Below, piece by piece: positions 43,307 through 49,114 of a stretch of DNA of 49,114 nucleotides (its first letter is position 1; each line of letters begins with the position of its first letter). The stretch covers positions 6,607-55,720 of the forward strand of contig NW_023365849.1 of assembly GCF_000003815.2 (NCBI RefSeq), in the 5' to 3' direction. A program made the position numbers and the translations under genes. The notes beneath the pieces were generated by a model. The model worked only from the letters and a program-made list of their open reading frames with translations, did not search any database and was not told the DNA's origin. Source of the DNA: Branchiostoma floridae (lineage: Eukaryota; Chordata; Leptocardii; Amphioxiformes; Branchiostomatidae).

Positions 43307-43367
43307 CATGCTATGACCACTGACTCAAACATGTAACTTACATGTTTGAGTCAGTGGTCATAGCATG
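43307..43367. repeat. 61-bp near-perfect palindrome, 30-bp arms, 1-nt loop
   Basis: 43307-43336 (starts CATGCTATGACCACTGACTC) is exactly the reverse complement of 43338-43367, with a single C between. Zero mismatches in 30 bp implies a very recent origin or an assembly/cloning artefact. Confidence 0.95.
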
Positions 43368-44650
43368 ATGTAACTATTTCTAGGTCTTCCACAAGTCAAT
43401 TTGACACAGCATTTAAATCAATGAACACTATTATTCAAAAGATAGCAAGAGAACGGCAGATGGTTTCCAACTAACATATGGAGAGCACTTTCAAAGCACC
43501 GTCCATATATATTGCCCTTCAGATAAATGTGAATTGGTGTTACTCAACCAACTGCGAAGTAACTTCCAATTATGCTTTTGGACAGTCAACATTCAATTCA
43601 CTGTAAATTAATTACTGCTCCTTTCCTCCCAAACTACACACATGCATCCTTTCTGCTATTTACTAATAAAGACACAACCACATTAATTAATTTTGCCTAT
43701 TCATTACGTCACACAATTACAACTTTCCACCCCACATGGCATACACACTAACGCAAACCTGTATATATTTGCGAATGCTAATATTTAACTCTAGTTTACA
43801 CATAATCCAAAGGACGGCACCTAAATTCGTCCTGACTGCATCAAAACGTAAGAGTTAAGAGATGTTTTCACGGAAATAAACAAACTCGCAAGTAAATCAT
43901 TATTCAACAGAAATATGGAAAGACGCAACTAACGTCTAGGAATATTTTTTGTCAATTGTTTTTGACAGCAAACGGAGAGGTTTACACAATGACGACAGCG
44001 CGCCAGTGCTCGTTAGCACTTGCCCGCGGTTTTGCACGTACCAAGGACGTACTGACGAATTTCACAAACGAAAACACCTTTCAAAGTACAATAACAACGG
44101 AGTGGACAATGGAAGGATAGCCATTTCTTACCTTATGATGTTCTGCCACCGATGACAACCAAAATTGGGTAGAAACTGACGTAAAAAAGCGCAGAAAATT
44201 CGAGAAACTCCGAAGCTGCGCTTGCCGTCTAGTTCACGCAACACAATCTTGCATACATGTGACGCAGGACGAGTCCAAGTAGCTGGGTTGGAATGTTCAA
44301 GAAGCTCTGTACAAATATGTCAGACCTGAAGGTTTCATTCCGTATATCTATCATTGTGTTACTGTATGATAAATATTTTTCAAAACAATGCACATATTAT
44401 CTTCTTATATTCTTTGCAGTACCTTTTATTGAGTAACATAGATTTCCAAATCCTCCCAAACATGAATGGTTTCGTCTACAAATACACGTGACAATATTAG
44501 CCAATCAGCTTCAGTTTTGGAAATTCGCGGTTTGCTTGAGAAGTGTTGTGTCATTGGTTGCTTTGATACCAATTGCCGACGAAGTGTTTCTTTCTCTTCG
44601 CTGATTGGCTGGCGGCACAATTCAATTAATTAGCAGACAGACACCTGTCA
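43368..44650. other. AT-rich noncoding stretch
   Basis: Only short open frames occur (43949-44155 plus, 44426-44620 minus), and none has a motif. No RNA gene or other repeat identified. Confidence 0.5.
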
Positions 44651-44654
44651 CCTG

Positions 44655-45118
44655 TCGCCCAGGGCTGGAGTTATTGGGGTCACTGGAGTTCACGGCAGGA
44701 GGCCAAAAGAAAGCCAATTTACCCTCAGAAAAGTGCTGAAATTAAGCATTTTAAAGTAGTTTATGCCAGAAATTTTACTTGGATCATTTTACCAACTATC
44801 TAATGCCTATTTACACCAAATTTCAGGCCACTCCATTGTACGACCAGGGTACAGGGGGCCAAAATATACCGTTTTGGTCAAAACATGACCTTTAAACCTC
44901 AATAAAATCATTTTAGAGGCAGATATGAAAAAACTGAGAAAAACGCATCTAGGTATTGGCCTATTCTACCCCTGTGCCAAATTTCAGGTCATTCGGTCCA
45001 GGAACGGCGGAGATGAATCACTTTGAAGATTTGACAGGAGAAAGAAAGAAAGAAAGAAACATTACGAATACAATATATTTCACCATACTATGTATGGCTG
45101 AAATATAAATATGTGTCC
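44655..45118 (-). mobile_element. Noncoding interspersed element, copy C (inverted relative to copy A)
   Basis: The reverse complement of 17278-17715, closely matching: CCTCCTGCCGTGAAC, AAGTAGTTTATG, CCTATTTACACC, GAAATTTGG-type motifs, AAAACATGACCTTTAAACC, TCATTCGGTCCAGGAACGG and the same starting hairpin at 45083-45116. Its hairpin end abuts a C-rich spacer and then the long inverted repeat at 45142. Confidence 0.75.
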
Positions 45119-45275
45119 GCCCATCCCCCCACCCCCCACCCCCAAAAGGTGAAGAGACTAAAGAAATCTTACGACTTCAGAAGTTTTTGAAATGATAGAC
45201 CCGCAACAATTTTTGTCTCGTATTATCACGCGCTCCATCACTTTAGTTGTATTAGCACATCTGTATACATCGTAA

Positions 45276-45345
45276 TGTATCTTGGCGTAGTGGATTAACG
45301 ATTAGACTTTTTAACTAATGATCTCGGGTTCGAATCCAAGTTGGT
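45276..45345 (+). pseudogene. tRNA-derived sequence in the left arm
   Basis: An A box-like TGGCGTAGTGGA starts at 45283 and a perfect B box GGTTCGAATCC lies at 45327-45337, with normal tRNA spacing. The anticodon loop region reads ACTTTTTAA. The acceptor and T stems do not pair, so this is a tRNA-derived promoter of a SINE-like repeat and not a working tRNA gene. Confidence 0.6.
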
Positions 45346-45930
45346 TTACTTTTTTTTCGATAATATTTCACTATTTATCACTTATACGATCGTTCATATT
45401 GAAATTTTGCTGTCATAAGGGTTTGCTTCTTGTGTTCATTTCATAATAACCTTCTTGATACTATCTATTTGCGCTATTACAGTGTGTATTTATTGAAATA
45501 TATTGGAGTGATATATGGTAGTTTATTGGTGAAACATTACAGATCTGGCGGTGTGGTTTACAAACATGTATTCGCAACTCGTCTGTGAAAAGGAAACAAA
45601 TGAAAGAGAGACCTTGCACACAATCCTAGTTAAATGGGCACAATATTATACAGTCTTCATACATACCTTGTAATGGTATTTCGAAAATTGAACGTAAAAG
45701 AATCATGGTACGCAGTTCTAACTCAGAGTACAAGTAAGAATGTGGCTTTATTGCATTAGGAAATCTAACGTTCGACTCCAAATAACTAGCAAACTATTCA
45801 AAGAAAAGGGCGACGAAAAATCGTTTATCAACAGACTAGACCAGTACGTGGTAATTGGGTACTTTGCATGTGAAGGGATCGTGTCCTCGCTAGAAATCTA
45901 CTGGTTGTGTTTTAGTAACGATCCCCCACC

Positions 45931-46921
45931 NNNNNNNNNNNNNNNNNNNNNNNNNNNNNNNNNNNNNNNNNNNNNNNNNNNNNNNNNNNNNNNNNNNNNN
46001 NNNNNNNNNNNNNNNNNNNNNNNNNNNNNNNNNNNNNNNNNNNNNNNNNNNNNNNNNNNNNNNNNNNNNNNNNNNNNNNNNNNNNNNNNNNNNNNNNNNN
46101 NNNNNNNNNNNNNNNNNNNNNNNNNNNNNNNNNNNNNNNNNNNNNNNNNNNNNNNNNNNNNNNNNNNNNNNNNNNNNNNNNNNNNNNNNNNNNNNNNNNN
46201 NNNNNNNNNNNNNNNNNNNNNNNNNNNNNNNNNNNNNNNNNNNNNNNNNNNNNNNNNNNNNNNNNNNNNNNNNNNNNNNNNNNNNNNNNNNNNNNNNNNN
46301 NNNNNNNNNNNNNNNNNNNNNNNNNNNNNNNNNNNNNNNNNNNNNNNNNNNNNNNNNNNNNNNNNNNNNNNNNNNNNNNNNNNNNNNNNNNNNNNNNNNN
46401 NNNNNNNNNNNNNNNNNNNNNNNNNNNNNNNNNNNNNNNNNNNNNNNNNNNNNNNNNNNNNNNNNNNNNNNNNNNNNNNNNNNNNNNNNNNNNNNNNNNN
46501 NNNNNNNNNNNNNNNNNNNNNNNNNNNNNNNNNNNNNNNNNNNNNNNNNNNNNNNNNNNNNNNNNNNNNNNNNNNNNNNNNNNNNNNNNNNNNNNNNNNN
46601 NNNNNNNNNNNNNNNNNNNNNNNNNNNNNNNNNNNNNNNNNNNNNNNNNNNNNNNNNNNNNNNNNNNNNNNNNNNNNNNNNNNNNNNNNNNNNNNNNNNN
46701 NNNNNNNNNNNNNNNNNNNNNNNNNNNNNNNNNNNNNNNNNNNNNNNNNNNNNNNNNNNNNNNNNNNNNNNNNNNNNNNNNNNNNNNNNNNNNNNNNNNN
46801 NNNNNNNNNNNNNNNNNNNNNNNNNNNNNNNNNNNNNNNNNNNNNNNNNNNNNNNNNNNNNNNNNNNNNNNNNNNNNNNNNNNNNNNNNNNNNNNNNNNN
46901 NNNNNNNNNNNNNNNNNNNNN
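45931..46921. other. Assembly gap (991 N)
   Basis: The gap begins just after GATCCCCCACC. The matching point of the opposite arm is a run of 13-14 G at about 47528-47541, so the gap probably starts in a homopolymer that stopped the read. Open frames spanning the gap are artefacts. Confidence 0.9.
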
Positions 46922-47528
46922 TCTTTCCCCAGCTTATGTTACTGTCTTGCCACGGAGGAATCTGCTTGGAGATTAAGTATTTGCCTCCACCAGGCTCCAC
47001 AGGTCGTTGAAAAAGTAATAGAAATTGGACAAACGTAAACAGGTAACATGTCAGACGAGTTAGCTGGGTCGCTAACCATACTTCTCTGTCAGCTAACTCA
47101 TCTGCAATGTTATGTATCTATATGCCTGGTAGAGACTAAAAGCGTTATACGTACCTCAAACGGACTTGAATATATACGCATGTGTGACCCCACATTTACA
47201 TTGATGTCTAACCTTTAAACGGAGCCGTGACAATTCAATGCTGATGACTCAAGCTCCAGTGAAAGTACGCTTCAGGTGAAGCCAGGTGGTGCGTTCGTTC
47301 ACAGACTGTGTTCGTAAAAAAACAAAAAGATCAGTGCCTATTAAACAACACTGTATATACCGAAGGAAGGCAGTTCATTGACCCTACATTCATGCAACCA
47401 TATGCATCCATTCATCACTTGCAGCATGGGAGGCGGTCGGGATCAGGTGAATTAATGAATCCGTAGACACTTCATAGAATTAGACTCCCTTGCAGTCTTC
47501 GGAACGGGGCTGATTTGTTTTTTTTTGG
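46922..47528. other. Noncoding interior of the inverted-arm structure
   Basis: Contains the imperfect hairpin CAGACGAGTTAGCTG (47052-47066) / CAGCTAACTCATCTG (47090-47104), one mismatch in 15. No coding sequence. GCCTCCACCAGGCTCC near 46983 also occurs at 22600 in the 136-bp repeat, but without extended similarity. Confidence 0.5.
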
Positions 47529-48176
47529 GGGGGGGGGGGGGCTCGTTACTAAAACACAACCAGTAGATTTCTAGATTTCTAGCGAGGACACGATCCCTTC
47601 ACATGCAAAGTACCCAATTACCACGTACTGATCTAGTGGCACGGCAGGGACAGGGATAAATAGTTCACACCTATTGTCTGTTGATTAACGATTTTCGTCG
47701 AGCTTTCTTTTAATAGTTTGCTAGTTATTTGGAGTCGAACGTTATATTTCATAATGCAGTAAAGTCGCATTTTACCTTGAACTGCGTTAGAACTGCGAAC
47801 CATGTTTATTTTACGTTCAATCTTCGAAATACAAATAACGTTACAAGGTATGTATGAAGACTGTATATTGTGCCCATTTAACTAGGATTGTATGCAAGGT
47901 CTCTCTTCCATTTGTTTCCTTCTACAGACGAGTTGCGAAGACATGTTTGTAATCTATACCGCCAGATCTGTAATGTTTTGACAATAAACTACCAGTATCA
48001 CTTCAATATATTTCAATGAATACACACTGTGATAGCGCAAATAGATAGCATCAAGAAGGTTATTATGAAATGAACACAAGAAGCAAACCCTTATAAAACT
48101 TAAAAGCAAAATTTCAATATGAACGACCGTATAAGTGATAAATAGTGAATTATATATTATCGAAAAAAAAAGTACA

Positions 48177-48245
48177 CCAACTTGGATTCGAACCCGAGAC
48201 CATGAGTTTAAAAAGTTTACTCGTTAATCCAATACGCCACGATAC
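48177..48245 (-). pseudogene. tRNA-derived sequence in the right arm
   Basis: On the minus strand the A box-like TGGCGTATTGG (48229-48239) and B box GGTTCGAATCC (48184-48194) match those of the left arm. Stems are degenerate. Same conclusion: tRNA-derived, not functional. Confidence 0.6.
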
Positions 48246-48378
48246 ATTACTATGTGTATAGGTGTGCTAATACAACTGAAGTGACGGAGCGCGTGATAAT
48301 ACGAGACAAAAATTGTTGCAGGTCCATCATGTCAAAAATCTCAAGTCGTAAGATCTCTCTAGTCTCTTCACCTTTTGG

Positions 48379-49114
48379 TCATCAAGTAAACTTTTTTAAC
48401 CGTTATGCAACCGTTATAAATAGAACAGGGAGGTTATATAGATCAAGGCTGATATAACGTCCTTGTATAGATGAACTGTTTGTGTGAACTCCCGCACAGT
48501 GCCTGCTTGGTGTGTGTTTATGACATTTGCATGATAGACAGGGTGAGAATGGCTCGCCACTCGTCCGGGCTATTCACACCGTAGTAATTGTCGTTGACCT
48601 GTCCTCGCTAGAAAGTTACTGGGTGTGTTTTAGTGTACACGGGGGGGGGGGGGGGGGATTTCCACTTTTGACCATTTGGTGACGGCACACGCGAGAAGAC
48701 ACACGTGTCCCGAGCTATTGAGTCAAAAAGCTGAAAAGGAGTTAGGGATTCAGTCTTGGGGTGGTTAGGGGAGTTTATTTCTTTAGGAGGAGAAAAATTT
48801 AACTTTTCGGAAGCTTAGCTTTATTTTATGGGGGGGAGGGGGGGGCCGGCCCCCCGGGGGGATGGATGGATGTATGGAAACATGGATGTTTGGATGGATG
48901 GATGGCTGGCCGGCCGCCAAAAAAACTCCCGGGAAAGCCTGGAAAGAAATTCGGCAAATTTGGGAAGGTTTAGCCATTTCGAAACTCTATCTAAATCGGA
49001 TTTCTGGAGAAGGGACAGGAATTTGAAGCTTTACCTTGGGGCCAGGGCACAGGTGGCTCATCATTGCTTGGGACCCATGGAACAGTGTAAGAATATTGTC
49101 ACGGGGGGCCCTCA
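48379..49114. other. Low-complexity and G-rich right edge
   Basis: It includes a partial copy of the inverted-arm inner end at 48598-48650, a G run at 48642-48657, G-rich and GGCCGGCC palindromic sequence at 48830-48862, and a GGAT-type microsatellite at about 48861-48904. The minus-strand open frame at 48783-48977 is a reading of this low-complexity DNA. No gene. Confidence 0.6.

Larger units (their letters stand above)
45142..48378. mobile_element. 3.2-kb structure with about 0.8-kb inverted arms
   Basis: The left arm 45142-45929 and right arm 47529-48378 are inverted copies, with the same CCAAAAGGTGAAGAGACTA outer end and the same CTACTGGTTGTGTTTTAGTA inner end. Several small indels separate them. 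Interior 45930-47528 is mostly an N gap plus about 600 bp of noncoding sequence. No transposase is visible, but the gap could hide one. Both arms carry a tRNA-like promoter. A third fragment of the inner arm is at 48598-48650. Confidence 0.8.

Noticed and set aside
45276-45345. Functional tRNA-Lys gene
   Set aside because: The A and B boxes fit and the loop has TTT, but the acceptor and T stems fail to pair and the anticodon loop has extra bases; the second copy in the right arm shares the defects.
45740-47038. 432- and 362-codon ORFs across the 991-N gap
   Set aside because: Almost all residues are unknown; the reading frame is carried by Ns only.
48783-48977. 64-codon minus-strand ORF with Pro/His-rich sequence
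   Set aside because: Derived from the GGAT microsatellite and a G-rich tract; low complexity.

Overview
This is a draft-assembly scaffold piece from an animal genome. It has five runs of N, long intergenic stretches, satellite DNA, minisatellites, many hairpins and a transposon-encoded multidomain gene. No bacterial gene organisation is present. The mix (an OTU- and endonuclease-carrying Helitron, tRNA-derived repeats, foldback elements, a CR1/L2-like LINE tail) best fits an invertebrate deuterostome. Amphioxus (Branchiostoma) is my best guess from general repeat flavour, held with moderate confidence. I see no convincing host protein-coding gene.

Layout: (1) 1-12350, a tandem array of about 59 monomers of a 206-bp satellite that runs off the left edge. 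(2) 12351-22590, gene-poor DNA holding a TCTG microsatellite module, a putative CCAAT/octamer/TATA promoter, degenerate TTACG repeats, two clean hairpins, a 66-bp minisatellite that ends in three palindromes, two direct copies of a noncoding interspersed element, and a GC-rich hairpin module. (3) 22595-31400, a large minus-strand Helentron-type Helitron. Its protein reads, N to C: 13-residue repeats, OTU protease, 22-residue basic/coiled repeats, zinc finger plus DUF6570-like region, 11-residue acidic repeats, Helitron_like_N, HUH Rep with two tyrosines, PIF1 helicase, and an AP-type endonuclease. It is split by two frameshifts and two gaps, at least partly assembly artefacts. Two arrays of 136-bp repeats lie at its 3' end, and one is built from the gene's own 3' end. 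(4) 31400-41200, a mosaic of repeats: a 100-bp minisatellite, a 0.7-kb duplicated block next to possible retroelement ORF remnants, a LINE 3' tail, and a tandemly duplicated 0.8-kb block. (5) 41200-49114, a 102-bp foldback, a 1.2-kb element with terminal inverted repeats, a near-perfect 61-bp palindrome, an inverted copy of the noncoding element from region 2, and a 3.2-kb structure with about 0.8-kb inverted arms, each carrying a tRNA-like A box and B box.

The one interpretable biochemical machine is the Helentron. HUH Rep would nick and join single strands, the PIF1-like helicase would unwind, and the endonuclease and OTU protease are accessory activities typical of animal Helentrons. All visible catalytic motifs are intact, so the copy looks young despite the broken reading frame.
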